Source of the DNA: Vineibacter terrae
GTDB taxonomy: Bacteria; Pseudomonadota; Alphaproteobacteria; Reyranellales; Reyranellaceae
Length of the DNA: 64,000 bases
Direction of reading: 5' to 3'
Assembly: GCF_008039615.1 (NCBI RefSeq)
Contig: NZ_VDUZ01000021.1
Location: 1 to 64,000 of the forward strand
Under the pieces are notes generated by a model. The model was not told the DNA's origin. It ran no database searches and saw only the letters and a program-made list of their open reading frames with translations. A program made the position numbers and the translations under genes. Below are positions 53,859 through 62,874 of this stretch, piece after piece; within the stretch, counting starts at the first letter, position 1; every line of letters starts with the position of its first letter.

Positions 53859-54608
53859 TCAGCCGTCCCAGACATCACGCGGCATGGGCAGCTTGGCGAA
53901 GTCGCCGTCGACCAGCGGGCGGTGATGGTCCACGCCCTCCAGCTCCAGCAGCATCATCCATTGCCGCACGTGCTGGCCGGCATGCCAGGTCGTCCGCTCA
54001 AGCAGCTCGTGCAGGCTTTGCGGCCCATAGTAGGTGCTCAGCACCCGGGTGGCCGTGGTGTCGCCGGACGCCCACCAATCACGGAAGCGCCGGCGCACGT
54101 CCTCACCATAGGCCACGAGGGAAGCGGTGCCGGCATCGGCCGCGGGCTCCTCGCGGAAGCTGGCCTGCTCCAGCGTCGCCCCATCGCCGGCATCGAGGAA
54201 CGCAACCACGACTCGGAAAAGATGGAAGCCGAGCGCGCGGTAGCTGCGCGGCCGCCCCGGGACATGGATGCCAAGCCGGTCGTGCGGCATCAGCGGCAGC
54301 AGCTCCAGCGCCGCCGTCAGGAACTTGTCGAGCCGCGCGTGCAGCTCGGCTGTCGAAAGCGCTGGTCCGCCGGCTTCGTCAAGGCCCAGGAACGCGATGA
54401 TCTGCGGCAGGCTCTGGCCGAAGACAAAGGCATCGCCGCGCGACAGCACCGGGATCGAGCGCGCGCCCAGCCGCTCCAGCTCGGCGCGGCCGGCCGGATC
54501 CTCAAGCACGTTCACCGATACGAATTCGATCTCACGGATCGATAGAAACTCCTTGAGCCTCAGACAGCTGGTTCAACCAGGCTGCCAGAAGACCTTCAAC
54601 GGCAGCAT
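53859..54608 (-). CDS. Glutaredoxin-DinB fusion with in-frame UGA at the redox Cys (probable selenoprotein)
   Basis: Read from the ATG at 54608, which has GGAGGA four bases upstream, the protein begins MLPLKVFWQPG, then a TGA codon (54573-54575), then TSCLRLKEFLSIREIEF and continues open to 53859 (250 codons in all). Relatives carry WxPGCTSCxxxKEFL here, so TGA replaces the first Cys of CxxC, giving U12-T-S-C15. The N-terminal 75 residues form a glutaredoxin-like fold (ARSIPVLSRGDAFVFGQ holds the cis-Pro loop). From about 90 to the end is a DinB-like four-helix domain (HLFRVVVAF, LHELLERTTWHAGQHVRQWMMLLE). Both sides of the TGA are intact and in one frame. Alternatives are a nonsense mutation or translation only from an internal GTG at 54515. 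Confidence 0.68.
54526..54542 (-). promoter_or_regulatory. Candidate bacterial SECIS hairpin
   Basis: In the mRNA, UCGAUC and GAUCGA form a perfect 6-bp stem around the 5-base loop CGUGA. The stem begins 30 bases after the UGA codon, so the loop is 36 bases away. A G in the first two loop positions and this distance fit my recollection of the bacterial SECIS consensus, near its upper distance limit. Confidence 0.45.
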
Positions 54609-54929
54609 GCGTTCCTCCATGGGCAGCGATAAAGCCTATCGTACGCTCCTGCTCCGGGCAGCGCCATCCGATGAGACCGGAACCGTCGAGCATCGGCGCT
54701 CTTACAGGAGCCGCGATGGTGCGCATCCTTGTCGCCTGGGACGCAGCAAGGTGGGCGCGCAGAAGTCCGCCCGGCCTTCCAGCCGCGCTGGCCGCACCTC
54801 AGGCGCATTGAACAACTGCGTTGGGGTGCTGGCCTGCGGTCAACGCCTCGTTCACAGCATGGCACACTCGTTCGTCGGCTGGCGAGCGATCCGCGCGCGG
54901 ACGGTGGGCGCCGCATTCTAACGCTTTCA
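54609..54929. other. Intergenic stretch without a recognised gene
   Basis: About 320 bases between the glutaredoxin-DinB start and the promoter region of the GntR gene. Short frames on both strands show no motif, signal peptide or good ribosome-binding site. It should hold the promoter of the minus-strand gene. GC content falls toward its right end. Confidence 0.5.
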
Positions 54930-54939
54930 TTGACATAAC

Positions 54940-54953
54940 GACGTCATGATGTC
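54940..54953. promoter_or_regulatory. Probable GntR/UTRA operator beside a -35-like TTGACA
   Basis: GACGTCATGATGTC is a 14-bp near-palindrome (two mismatched positions), ending 11 bases before the GntR start. TTGACA at 54930-54935 is a consensus -35 hexamer. No good -10 is seen. Autorepression of the GntR-TauE-DUF1634 genes is likely. Confidence 0.5.
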
Positions 54954-54964
54954 ACCACCTCTTC

Positions 54965-55708
54965 ATGAGCAACGAACTTGAGAACAGGCCGTTATACGCC
55001 AAGGTAGAAGCGACTCTGGCTTCCGACATTTCGATGGAGATCCTCCCTCCGGGCAGCCAGCTCCCGCCGGAAGATCGTTTGATCGAGCGCTTCAGCGTCA
55101 GCCGTACGACGGTTCGCAAAGCGATTGAAAATCTCGTGGCGCGCGGCCTGGTAGAAATCCGGCGCGGCAAAGGCACCTTCGTCGCGCAGCCCAAGATCAC
55201 CCAGGAACTGACTAATCTGACCGGCTTCGTCGAGGACATGCAGGCGCTCGGCCGCACGCCAACCGCCCGGCTGCTGGATAAGCGGGTTGTGCCAGCCGAT
55301 ACCGACGTTGCCCGGCAGCTCGCCGTGCCCCCTGGCAGCCTCGTCATGAGAATTCAGCGCGTGCGGCTGGCCGATGGCGTTGCCATGTCCTTCGATGAAA
55401 CCTACCTGCCGCGCGAGATCGGGGAGAAGGTCGTCACTCACGATCTGGACGCCGAGCCGATCTTCTCGCTGCTTGAAGGCAAATACGATGTGCCGCTCAC
55501 CGAGGCGGAATATCGGCTTGAAGCCATCACCGCCGCGCCGGGTGTAGCCCAGGCCCTCGCCGTCGAACCCGGCAGCGCGGTCTTCCTGATCGAGCGCACG
55601 TCATACACAAAAGGGCATCGGCCCATCGACTACGAAAAGCTCCACTATCGCGGCGACTTGATCAGCTTCGTCACTCGCTTGGCCCGACGTCCGCGCGAAC
55701 GTTCATGA
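54965..55708 (+). CDS. GntR-family regulator (HutC/UTRA type)
   Basis: 247 residues. Winged HTH at about 8-75 (PLYAKVEATLASDI, LPPEDRLIERFSVSRTTVRKAIENLVARGLVEIRRGKGTFVAQP). UTRA ligand domain from about 90 (LTGFVEDMQALGRTPTARLL, MRIQRVRLADGVAMSFDETYLP, VFLIERTSYTKGHRPIDYEKLHYRGD). The ATG has only a weak ribosome-binding site. It is followed within 15 bases by the TauE/SafE gene. GC is clearly lower than in the surrounding genes, suggesting separate origin. Confidence 0.92.
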   Translation: MSNELENRPLYAKVEATLASDISMEILPPGSQLPPEDRLIERFSVSRTTVRKAIENLVARGLVEIRRGKGTFVAQPKITQELTNLTGFVEDMQALGRTPTARLLDKRVVPADTDVARQLAVPPGSLVMRIQRVRLADGVAMSFDETYLPREIGEKVVTHDLDAEPIFSLLEGKYDVPLTEAEYRLEAITAAPGVAQALAVEPGSAVFLIERTSYTKGHRPIDYEKLHYRGDLISFVTRLARRPRERS

Positions 55709-55723
55709 CCCGAAGGCGGAGCG

Positions 55724-56569
55724 ATGGAAATCTTGTGGCTATCCGTAGCCGCTTTCGGCGCAAGTGCCCTCGGCGGCGTGCTTGGCATGGCCAGCGGCAT
55801 CTTTATCGTGCCGATCCTGACGCTGGTTTTCGGCGTAGACATTCATGTCGCGATCGGGGCGAGCATCGTTTCGGTGATCGCCTGCTCATGCGGTAGCGCA
55901 GCTCCCTTCCTGAAAGGTCGCTTGACCAACATCCGGCTTGCCATCGTCCTTGAGACGGCCACCACGCTCGGCGCGCTTACCGGCGTGTTCCTGATCGGCA
56001 TCGTCTCGACTTCGCTTCTGTATGGCCTGTTTGCGGCCATTCTGGCGCTTTCCGCGAAACAGATGCTTGTGCGGCGGCGTGAGGTGGTCGACGCGAATGC
56101 CCCGAACGTGAAGAACTGGGCCGCGGCATTGCGCCTGCACTCGAGCTTTCCCGATCATGTGTCGGGACAGCAGGTGCCGTATCAGGTTGCCCGAGTCCCG
56201 CTCGGCATGGTGCTAATGTACGGGGCGGGCCTGATCTCTGCGCTGCTGGGCATCGGCTCCGGCGTCCTGAAAATCCCGGCGATGGACACTGCCTTGCGGC
56301 TCCCCATCAAAGTCTCATCCGCCACATCAAACTTCATGATCGGGGTGACGGCGGCCGCAAGCGCGGGCGCATACTTCGTGCGGGGCGATATCGACATGGG
56401 TATTGCCGGTCCCATCGCGCTTGGCTCGGTCGTCGGCGCGCTTGTCGGCGCACGTCTGCTGATGGGGCTTCCAGCCGACAAGGTGCGCATCTTCTTCGTG
56501 ATCGTTCTCGCGCTGTTGGCGGTTCAGATGCTCCTGAGCGCCTTCGGCATCCATATCCTCGGAGCGTGA
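55724..56569 (+). CDS. TauE/SafE-family anion exporter
   Basis: 281 residues with about eight membrane helices in two repeats. The first repeat starts LSVAAFGASALGGVLGMASGIFIVPILTLVFGVDIHVAIGASIVSVIACS, the second GMVLMYGAGLISALLGIGSGVLKIPAMDTALRLPIKVSSATSNFMIGVTA; both carry the family's G-G-x-x-x-P pattern. Family members export sulfite or other C2-sulfonate-derived anions. The DUF1634 gene follows at once, a pairing known for this family. Lower GC than the window average. Confidence 0.92.
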   Translation: MEILWLSVAAFGASALGGVLGMASGIFIVPILTLVFGVDIHVAIGASIVSVIACSCGSAAPFLKGRLTNIRLAIVLETATTLGALTGVFLIGIVSTSLLYGLFAAILALSAKQMLVRRREVVDANAPNVKNWAAALRLHSSFPDHVSGQQVPYQVARVPLGMVLMYGAGLISALLGIGSGVLKIPAMDTALRLPIKVSSATSNFMIGVTAAASAGAYFVRGDIDMGIAGPIALGSVVGALVGARLLMGLPADKVRIFFVIVLALLAVQMLLSAFGIHILGA

Positions 56570-56571
56570 GC

Positions 56572-56889
56572 ATGAAGCCTACGGCAGACAATTTTGAGCG
56601 CGGGGATCAGATCATTGCCGGGCTGCTCTGGTACGGAACATGGTTCGCTTCCGCTCTGATTGCTGTCGGCGTCCTCTTAACGGCGGTCGAGCCACTCCAG
56701 GATTCGCTTGTCGTTCCTCTGAGTGGGCATGACGCGGTGAAGGCCGGCGTTGCGGTATTCATTCTCCTGCCGGTTGCTCGGGTGGCGCTGATGCTGATCA
56801 TCTTTCTGCGCGAGCGCGACTACCCCTACATCGTTATTTCGGCTCTTGTACTGGCAATCATCGCAACCGGGATCATCGTTGAGGTATGA
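56572..56889 (+). CDS. DUF1634 membrane protein
   Basis: 105 residues, three helices: GLLWYGTWFASALIAVGVLLTAV, AVKAGVAVFILLPVARVALMLIIF and IVISALVLAIIATGIIVEV. This is the size and layout of DUF1634, usually encoded next to TauE/SafE and probably a partner subunit. ATG 56572 has GGAG upstream; a GTG six bases earlier overlaps the exporter stop and is an alternative. It ends the low-GC cassette. Confidence 0.88.
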   Translation: MKPTADNFERGDQIIAGLLWYGTWFASALIAVGVLLTAVEPLQDSLVVPLSGHDAVKAGVAVFILLPVARVALMLIIFLRERDYPYIVISALVLAIIATGIIVEV

Positions 56890-57092
56890 ACATCTCTTCA
56901 GGTGCAACGGCTCTCGGGATTTCTGCGAAGGTCCAACTCGGCAAAAGTGGTGAGGATGTTGATACCTTCGCGGACATGGACAACGGCCTGCTGCCCTACG
57001 TAACCGAAAGTCCGAAGGTGCCTAACACCGCCCGGTGCAGCTTGGCGCAGTCGATCGAAGGGAAACGCTGACTCGGCGGAGCTTGGCGCCAT

Positions 57093-58955
57093 TCAGGGTT
57101 CGAACACGACCGTGTGGCGGATCTGGAAGCCGCCCAGCAGATCACCGCAACGCGCCACGATCGCATCCCTGGGCATGGCCGCGCCGGCCGGCACGCGGAC
57201 TTCCGCCAGGGTGCCGTGCGTCGGGTCGTTGCGCACCGTCACGGTGGCGGCAACGCCGTCGGCGTGCAGCGGCGCCAATGCCGCATCGAAGGCACGCTTG
57301 GCCGCTTCCAGGCGCAGAGCCGGCTTGAAGATCTTGCCGACCCCGGTCAGCGGCATGACCGGGATCGGCACGACCTGCACCGGCACCGCGGCCCGTTCCG
57401 GAATCTCCTTGCGGCAGAACTCGCGCAGCTCCTCCGCCGTGGCGGTGGCGCCGGGGCGCAGCTGCACGAAGACCATCGGCAGCTCGCCGGCATAGGTGTC
57501 GGGCAGGCCGACCGCGGCCGCGGTCTCGACCGCGGGATGGCGGTTCAGCGCCTCCTCGATCACCGCCGGATCGATGTTGTGGCCGCCGCGAATGATGAGG
57601 TCCTTCGAGCGGCCGGTCAGCCAGACATAGCCCTCGGCATCGAGCCGGCCGAGATCGCCCGAATCGAGCCAGCCATCGGCCAGCATCGCGCCCCGGTCGT
57701 GGCGGGGGTCGAGGTAGCCGGGCGTCACCTGCGGCCCCCGCATCAGGACATGGCCGATCTCGCCGATGGCGCAGTCGCGGCGGATGGTGCCGTCGGGCGC
57801 GACGTCGGCGATGCGAACGGCCGTATAGGGCACGCGCAGCCCGACCGATCCGGTGCGACGCTCGCCGTGCAGCGGGTTCATGGTCGAATAGCAATGCACC
57901 TCGGTCATGCCGTAGCCTTCGACCACCGGCGTGCCGATCTCGCGCTCGATGCGGCGGATCAGCTCCACCGGCACGGTCGAGCCGCCGGTGACGAAGCATT
58001 TGAGCGACGAGATGTCATGATCCTCGCGCGGCACATTCATGATCGCGGCCAGGCTGGTCGGGACGGCGCCGCCGATTGTGACGCGGTTGCGCGCGACGAT
58101 GCCCCAGTAGTCGCGCACCACGTTGGGATTGCGCGCGCCCAGCGGCGTCGGGATCACGACCGTCCAGCCATTGGCGATCGGCGCCAGCGCGCCGAACAGG
58201 GAGCCGCCGACATGGAACTGCGGCAGCGGGTTGAGCAGCACGGTGCCGGGACCGAGATCGAACATCAGCGTGTTGGTCCAGGCCATCAGCGTGAGCGCGC
58301 CGTGCGTATGCTTCGCCAGCTTGGGCAGCCCCGTCGTGCCGCCGGTATGGAACAGCGCCGCCACCGTGTCGCGATCGGCAGGCTTGGGCGCCACCAGCCG
58401 GTCGGCGGGCTGCTCATCGAGGCCGCTTTCGTAAGCGATCACGCCCGGGATGCGCGTGTCGCCGCCGCCGACGCGGAACACCTTCAGGTCCGGCATCGCG
58501 GCCCGGATCGTGTCGACCTTGGGCCAGATATCGGGGAAGATCGACGCATCGGCGGCGATCAGCGCCTTGGCGCCGGCCTCCTTCATGATGCCCGCGATCT
58601 GCGCGGCATCGAGGAAATAGTTCACCGGGTTGGCGACGGCGGCAATCTCGGCGCCCCACAGCGCGAAGAAGGTCTCCGGCACGCTGGGCATCAGCAGCGT
58701 GACGACATCGTCCGGGCCGATGCCGTGCGCGCGCAGCAGGTTGGCGGTCTGGGTCACGCGCCGCTGCAGCTCGGCATAGGTGATGTCGCGGACGGGATCG
58801 GACGGGCCGGTGCCGGACAGATAGCGGAACGCGACGCGGTCAGCGTTCTGCTTAGCGGTATCGCGCAGCAGGTCGACGACGTTGGCGTGGCGGATGCGCT
58901 CGGTGACGGGCACGCGCTCCAGCGCGTCGATATCGGCCTGTGTGCTGATCTTCAT
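57093..58955 (-). CDS. AMP-forming acyl-CoA synthetase
   Basis: 620 residues, ANL superfamily. The ATP/AMP motif is AALFHTGGTTGLPKLAKHTH, with the motif GYGMTEVHCYSTMNP, the hinge region DGWLDSGDLGRLDAEGYVWLTGRSKDLIIRGGHNIDPAVIEEAL and catalytic Lys in LTGVGKIFKP. An extra C-terminal segment of about 60 residues follows the Lys, longer than typical. It activates a carboxylic acid as acyl-AMP then acyl-CoA. The closest pattern is the fatty- or aromatic-acid CoA ligases; the substrate is not clear. Confidence 0.92.
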   Translation of the reverse strand: MKISTQADIDALERVPVTERIRHANVVDLLRDTAKQNADRVAFRYLSGTGPSDPVRDITYAELQRRVTQTANLLRAHGIGPDDVVTLLMPSVPETFFALWGAEIAAVANPVNYFLDAAQIAGIMKEAGAKALIAADASIFPDIWPKVDTIRAAMPDLKVFRVGGGDTRIPGVIAYESGLDEQPADRLVAPKPADRDTVAALFHTGGTTGLPKLAKHTHGALTLMAWTNTLMFDLGPGTVLLNPLPQFHVGGSLFGALAPIANGWTVVIPTPLGARNPNVVRDYWGIVARNRVTIGGAVPTSLAAIMNVPREDHDISSLKCFVTGGSTVPVELIRRIEREIGTPVVEGYGMTEVHCYSTMNPLHGERRTGSVGLRVPYTAVRIADVAPDGTIRRDCAIGEIGHVLMRGPQVTPGYLDPRHDRGAMLADGWLDSGDLGRLDAEGYVWLTGRSKDLIIRGGHNIDPAVIEEALNRHPAVETAAAVGLPDTYAGELPMVFVQLRPGATATAEELREFCRKEIPERAAVPVQVVPIPVMPLTGVGKIFKPALRLEAAKRAFDAALAPLHADGVAATVTVRNDPTHGTLAEVRVPAGAAMPRDAIVARCGDLLGGFQIRHTVVFEP

Positions 58956-59055
58956 GGACGTTTCCCCGGTCTGTCTGCACCGCCGATAAGAGCAGAGCCG
59001 GAGGATCGTGTCAGCGGCCTTGGATGGCTCGCGCCATGACGGATGACAGCGAAGC

Positions 59056-60015
59056 CTAGTAGCCGGCGTCGCGGTCGACGACCTCCTTCAGCGGCGCGCC
59101 GCGCAGGAACCTGTCCAGGTTGTCCACGAACAGGCGGGCGACGATCTTGTCGCGCTGCGGGTGCGGGCCACCGATATGCGGCAGCACGATGATGCCCTCG
59201 GTCGTCCAGAACGGATGGTCCGCCGGCAGCGGTTCCTGCCGGAAGACGTCGAGCATGGCGCCGGCGATCTTCCTCTGCCTCACGGCGGCGATCAGGTCGT
59301 TGTCGTTGATCAGGTGGCCGCGGCCGAAATTCAGCAGCCATGCCGAGGGCTTCATCAGGCCCAGGCTGCGGGCATCGATCAGGTTCTCGGTGGCAGGCGT
59401 CGCCGGCAGCAACAGCAGCAGGATGTCGGATTGCGCCAGCACTGTATCGGTGTGATCGGGCGGCAGAATCTCGGCGACATGCGCCATCGGCGCCGGCCGG
59501 CGACGCGTGCCGATCACGCGCATGCCCAGCGCCGCGGCGATCCGGGCGACCTCCTGGCCAATGGCGCCGAGGCCAAGGATGCCCAGGGTCTTGCCGGTCA
59601 GCGGCTGCGCCACGGTGCCGACCCAGGCGCGCCGCTTCTGGTTCTCGACCGCCATCGCATACGGCTTGCTGACGTAGAACAGCGCGCCGATGATGTTCTC
59701 AGGCATCGATTCGCGATGCGTACCGCGCGCGCAGGTGAGCACGAGACCGGGCGGCAGGTCCGGCAGCGCCAGCCAGCCCTCGACGCCGGCGCTCATCGCC
59801 TGGACCCAGCGCAGCTTCGGCATCTCCGGCAGCAGGCCGGCCGGAACCGCCGGCGCCATCATGGCGACGGTGCGGGCGAGCTGCTCCGGTGACGGCCGGT
59901 CCTTGCGCGCGAGCGCGTCGATCACGACGCGATCGGACAAGCCCGCCGATGCGACGGCATCGAGGTAGGCGGCAGCGGAATCGGTCCACAGCAGGACATG
60001 GGCACGGTCGGTCAC
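59056..60015 (-). CDS. D-isomer-specific 2-hydroxyacid dehydrogenase
   Basis: 319 residues from a GTG start (GGAGC five bases upstream). Longer in-frame starts lack support. NAD(P)-binding Rossmann motif GILGLGAIGQEVARIAAALGM (about 147-167). Catalytic residues: Arg near NFGRGHLIND, Glu in FRQEPLPADHPFW, His in VLPHIGGPHPQR. The C-terminal catalytic half is in place. It reduces 2-keto acids to D-hydroxyacids. The gene points the same way as the acyl-CoA synthetase, about 100 bases upstream of it. Confidence 0.9.
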   Translation of the reverse strand: MTDRAHVLLWTDSAAAYLDAVASAGLSDRVVIDALARKDRPSPEQLARTVAMMAPAVPAGLLPEMPKLRWVQAMSAGVEGWLALPDLPPGLVLTCARGTHRESMPENIIGALFYVSKPYAMAVENQKRRAWVGTVAQPLTGKTLGILGLGAIGQEVARIAAALGMRVIGTRRRPAPMAHVAEILPPDHTDTVLAQSDILLLLLPATPATENLIDARSLGLMKPSAWLLNFGRGHLINDNDLIAAVRQRKIAGAMLDVFRQEPLPADHPFWTTEGIIVLPHIGGPHPQRDKIVARLFVDNLDRFLRGAPLKEVVDRDAGY

Positions 60016-60199
60016 GATGAGGCTCCTGGCATGTGCCGCCAGCGTAGCGGCTCGATGGCGTGCCGGCCAAGAGCGCCGGCACGGGATCGGGGCGACGACG
60101 CGAATTGGGTTGCCGAACGCGGACCAGCCCGCGACCATGCACTCCTCGAGCCGGGCCGCAGGTCGGACCCGACCGGAAGGCAGATCACGGAGGACCTCG

Positions 60200-60574
60200 A
60201 TGGCGGACAATGCATCGATGATCGTCGAGCTCGACAGGAAGCGCATGCAGGCGATGGCGACGAAGGACATCGCCATGCTCGAGACCGTGCTGGCCGACGA
60301 CCTGGTCTATACCCACTCCTCGGCGAGGGTCGACACCAAGCGGAGCCTGATCGACGCGATGGTGTCGGGCGCGACCGTCTACACCGGCGTCGACCCGTCG
60401 GATGTCACAGCGCAAGACCTCGGCGAGGCCGTGGTGCTGACCGGGCTCGCCCAGATCAGGGTCACCTCGAACGGCACGCCCAATGCCTTCGTCGTGCGCT
60501 TCACCGATGTCTACGCCCGGCGCGACGGACGCTGGCAAATGGTAACGTGGCAGTCGACGCGGCTGCCGACCTGA
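60200..60574 (+). CDS. NTF2-like protein (SnoaL/DUF4440 type)
   Basis: 124 residues, a single alpha+beta cone fold: ELDRKRMQAMATKDIAMLETVLADDLVYTHSSARVDTKRSLIDAM and FVVRFTDVYARRDGRWQMVTWQSTRL are the conserved ends. GGAGGA precedes the ATG. Members are small-molecule isomerases, dehydratases or binding proteins; most have no known role. It precedes the deazaflavin-type reductase gene by 31 bases and may share its transcript. Confidence 0.85.
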   Translation: MADNASMIVELDRKRMQAMATKDIAMLETVLADDLVYTHSSARVDTKRSLIDAMVSGATVYTGVDPSDVTAQDLGEAVVLTGLAQIRVTSNGTPNAFVVRFTDVYARRDGRWQMVTWQSTRLPT

Positions 60575-60605
60575 TGGCCGACCGCAAGCACATGAGGAGA
60601 CAACG

Positions 60606-61070
60606 ATGACCGACGTCAAGCTGGCCCCCAATCTCCCGCAGTGGATGAAGGACCATGTCGACCGCTACCTCTCGAGCGGCGGCACCGACGGCCACATGTA
60701 CACGATCACGCTGCCCAACGGCCCGACGCTGACCGTGCCGTCGCTGCTGCTGATCACCAGGGGGCGCAAGTCGGGCGAGAAGTACCTATTCCCGCTGTTC
60801 TACGGCGAGGACGGCGGCAGCTACTTCGTGGTCGCATCCAAGGGCGGCGCGTCGGAGCATCCCGGCTGGTATCGCAACATCCTGGCCAATCCCGAGGTCG
60901 AGGTCCAGGTCGGCACCGAGAAGAAGCGGATGCGCGCCCGGACCGTGACCGGCGCCGAGCGGACGCGGCTATGGGACGAGGCGGTCGTGTTCTGGCCGCC
61001 CTATGCCGACTACCAGCGCAAGGCGACCGCGCGCGAGATCCCCGTGGTCATGCTCGATCCCGTGGCCTAG
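60606..61070 (+). CDS. DDN-like deazaflavin-dependent nitroreductase/oxidoreductase
   Basis: 154 residues, the split beta-barrel of the deazaflavin-dependent nitroreductase (DDN) family: LLLITRGRKSGEKYLFPLFYGEDGGSYFVVASKGGASEHPGWYRNILANPEVEVQVG is the cofactor-binding core. The C-terminal RARTVTGAERTRLWDEAV is typical. The family uses F420 in actinobacteria; here the cofactor is inferred only. It sits between the NTF2-like and ThDP enzyme genes. GGAGACA lies just upstream of the ATG. Confidence 0.88.
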   Translation: MTDVKLAPNLPQWMKDHVDRYLSSGGTDGHMYTITLPNGPTLTVPSLLLITRGRKSGEKYLFPLFYGEDGGSYFVVASKGGASEHPGWYRNILANPEVEVQVGTEKKRMRARTVTGAERTRLWDEAVVFWPPYADYQRKATAREIPVVMLDPVA

Positions 61071-61133
61071 CCCGCAGGGGGCGGATCGCCCGGCGGCCCG
61101 GCGACGACACGCTGACAAATGCGGAGGACAGCG

Positions 61134-62846
61134 ATGAGCAGCGCGATCAGGCAAGAGGGCAACGTCCAACGGGTGCCGACCCACCAGATCCTGGCCGAGG
61201 ACATCAAGGCGCTCGGCGTCGAGCAGGTCTTCGGCCTGATGAGCGACGACACCGCCGTGTTCGCCACGGCCCTCGACAGCTCGGGCGTGCGCTTCTACGG
61301 CGCTCGTCACGAGAACAACGCCATCGCCATGGCGGAGGGCTTCGCCTCCGCCACCGGCAAGCTCGGCATCGCCGTGATCGGCCGTGGACCGGCGACCGCC
61401 AACAGCCTGCACGGCGCCACCTACGCCAACCGCACCGGCTCGAAGGTGCTGATCATCTATGGCGAGGCGGCGGCCGCCGCCGGCGCCGCCAACACGATGG
61501 GGCCGGACTACAAGAGCTTCAACGCCACCGGTGTGCTGGGCGCTGCCGGCATCCGGGTGTTCGCCGCCAGCAGTCCCGGCACGGCGCGCGCGGCGCTGGC
61601 CGACGCCGCCGGCACCGCGATGCAGGGCGGTCTGGCCGCGTTGCTGCTGCCGACCAGCGTGCAGCTCGCCGACATGGAGATTACGGCCGGCGTTCCGGCG
61701 CCGACGCCGCGGCCGCCGCGCGCAGCGCCGGTGGCACCACGACCGCAGGCCATCGCGGCCGCTGCCAGCCTGCTGCAGCAGAGCCGCAAGCCGCTGATCA
61801 TCGCCGGCGTGGGCGCCCACCGGGCCGGCGCCAAGGCCGCGATCGAGGCGCTGGCCGAGCGCATCGGCGCGCTGATGGTCACCACGGTGCGCGCCAAGGA
61901 CATGTTCCGCGGCCATCCCGGTGACCTCGGCATCATCGGCTCGTTCTCGCATTCGGCCGGACGCCGCCTGATCGACCAGGCGGACTGCGTCCTGGTGTTC
62001 GGCGCCAGCCTCAACCTGCTGACCATGAGCTTTGGCCATGCCTTGCCCAAGGTGCCGCTGATCCACGTCGATGCGGTGCGCGGCAATATCGGCCGCTGGC
62101 AAGCCGCCGACCTCGCCGTGGTCGGCGACGCACGCCTGGCGGCCGAGGCCCTGCTCGAAGCCCTGCCGGCGGGCTCCAATGCCGAGCGGCCGTTCCACGC
62201 CGAGGCGACCCGCCGGTTCCTTGCCGATTTCGACCCTGCCAAGGACTTCCAGCCCGCCAACACGCCGCGCACGCTCGATCATCGGTCACTGGGCGTCGCG
62301 CTCGACCGGCTGCTGCCGCAGCAGCGCAACCTGGTCTACGACGCCGGCAACTTCCTCGGCATCGTGCCGTACCTGTCGGTGCCGAACCCCGGGCACTTCA
62401 AGTTCACCAGCGATTTTGCGTCGATCGGCATGGGCTTCGGCACCGCGCTGGGCGTGGCGCGCGGCCGCCCCGACGAGACGACGGTGCTGGTGGTCGGCGA
62501 CGGCGGCTTCCTGATGACCATGGGCGAGCTGGAGACCGTGGTGCGCGAGGACCTGCCGCTGGTCATTGTGCTGATGAACGACTGCGCCTACGGCGCCGAG
62601 CTGCATTTCCTCAAGCTGCGCAACCTGCCGGTGGCGAAGTCGGTGTTCCCGGATGTCGACTTCGCGCCCATTGCCGAGGCTTTCGGCTTCCGCGCCGCGA
62701 CCGTCCGCACGCTCGACGAGTTGCAGTCGCTGGCGTCGCTGCTGGCCAAGCCGGACGGACCGGTGTTCCTGGACTGCAAATTGAATGCCGCCGTGGCGGC
62801 CCCGTTCATGAGCGAGGTCCACGAGCACGAGACGCGGCAGCGCTAG
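61134..62846 (+). CDS. Thiamine diphosphate-dependent enzyme (acetolactate synthase-like)
   Basis: 570 residues with the three ThDP-enzyme domains. N-terminal Pyr domain with catalytic Glu in FYGARHENNAIAMAEGFA; a central domain (LIIAGVGAHRAGAKAAIEALAERIG); C-terminal PP domain with the GDG-N motif VVGDGGFLMTMGELETVVREDLPLVIVLMND. The start has GGAGGA upstream. Acetolactate synthase, benzoylformate decarboxylase and oxalyl-CoA decarboxylase-like enzymes share this layout. Catalysis on a 2-keto acid is likely; the exact reaction is not. Confidence 0.88.
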   Translation: MSSAIRQEGNVQRVPTHQILAEDIKALGVEQVFGLMSDDTAVFATALDSSGVRFYGARHENNAIAMAEGFASATGKLGIAVIGRGPATANSLHGATYANRTGSKVLIIYGEAAAAAGAANTMGPDYKSFNATGVLGAAGIRVFAASSPGTARAALADAAGTAMQGGLAALLLPTSVQLADMEITAGVPAPTPRPPRAAPVAPRPQAIAAAASLLQQSRKPLIIAGVGAHRAGAKAAIEALAERIGALMVTTVRAKDMFRGHPGDLGIIGSFSHSAGRRLIDQADCVLVFGASLNLLTMSFGHALPKVPLIHVDAVRGNIGRWQAADLAVVGDARLAAEALLEALPAGSNAERPFHAEATRRFLADFDPAKDFQPANTPRTLDHRSLGVALDRLLPQQRNLVYDAGNFLGIVPYLSVPNPGHFKFTSDFASIGMGFGTALGVARGRPDETTVLVVGDGGFLMTMGELETVVREDLPLVIVLMNDCAYGAELHFLKLRNLPVAKSVFPDVDFAPIAEAFGFRAATVRTLDELQSLASLLAKPDGPVFLDCKLNAAVAAPFMSEVHEHETRQR

Positions 62847-62874
62847 TACTTGGAATCGCTGGTCGCTGACACAC

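Noticed and set aside
54532-54726. Minus-strand frame ending ...AAWLNQLSEAQGV as a frameshifted N-terminus of the glutaredoxin-DinB protein
   Set aside because: The other reading (MLPLKVFWQPG, TGA, TSCLRLKEFL) has a ribosome-binding site and matches the family motif without any frameshift.
56886-57071. 61-codon frame overlapping the DUF1634 stop
   Set aside because: Overlap looks tempting, but there is no hydrophobic segment, motif or ribosome-binding site.
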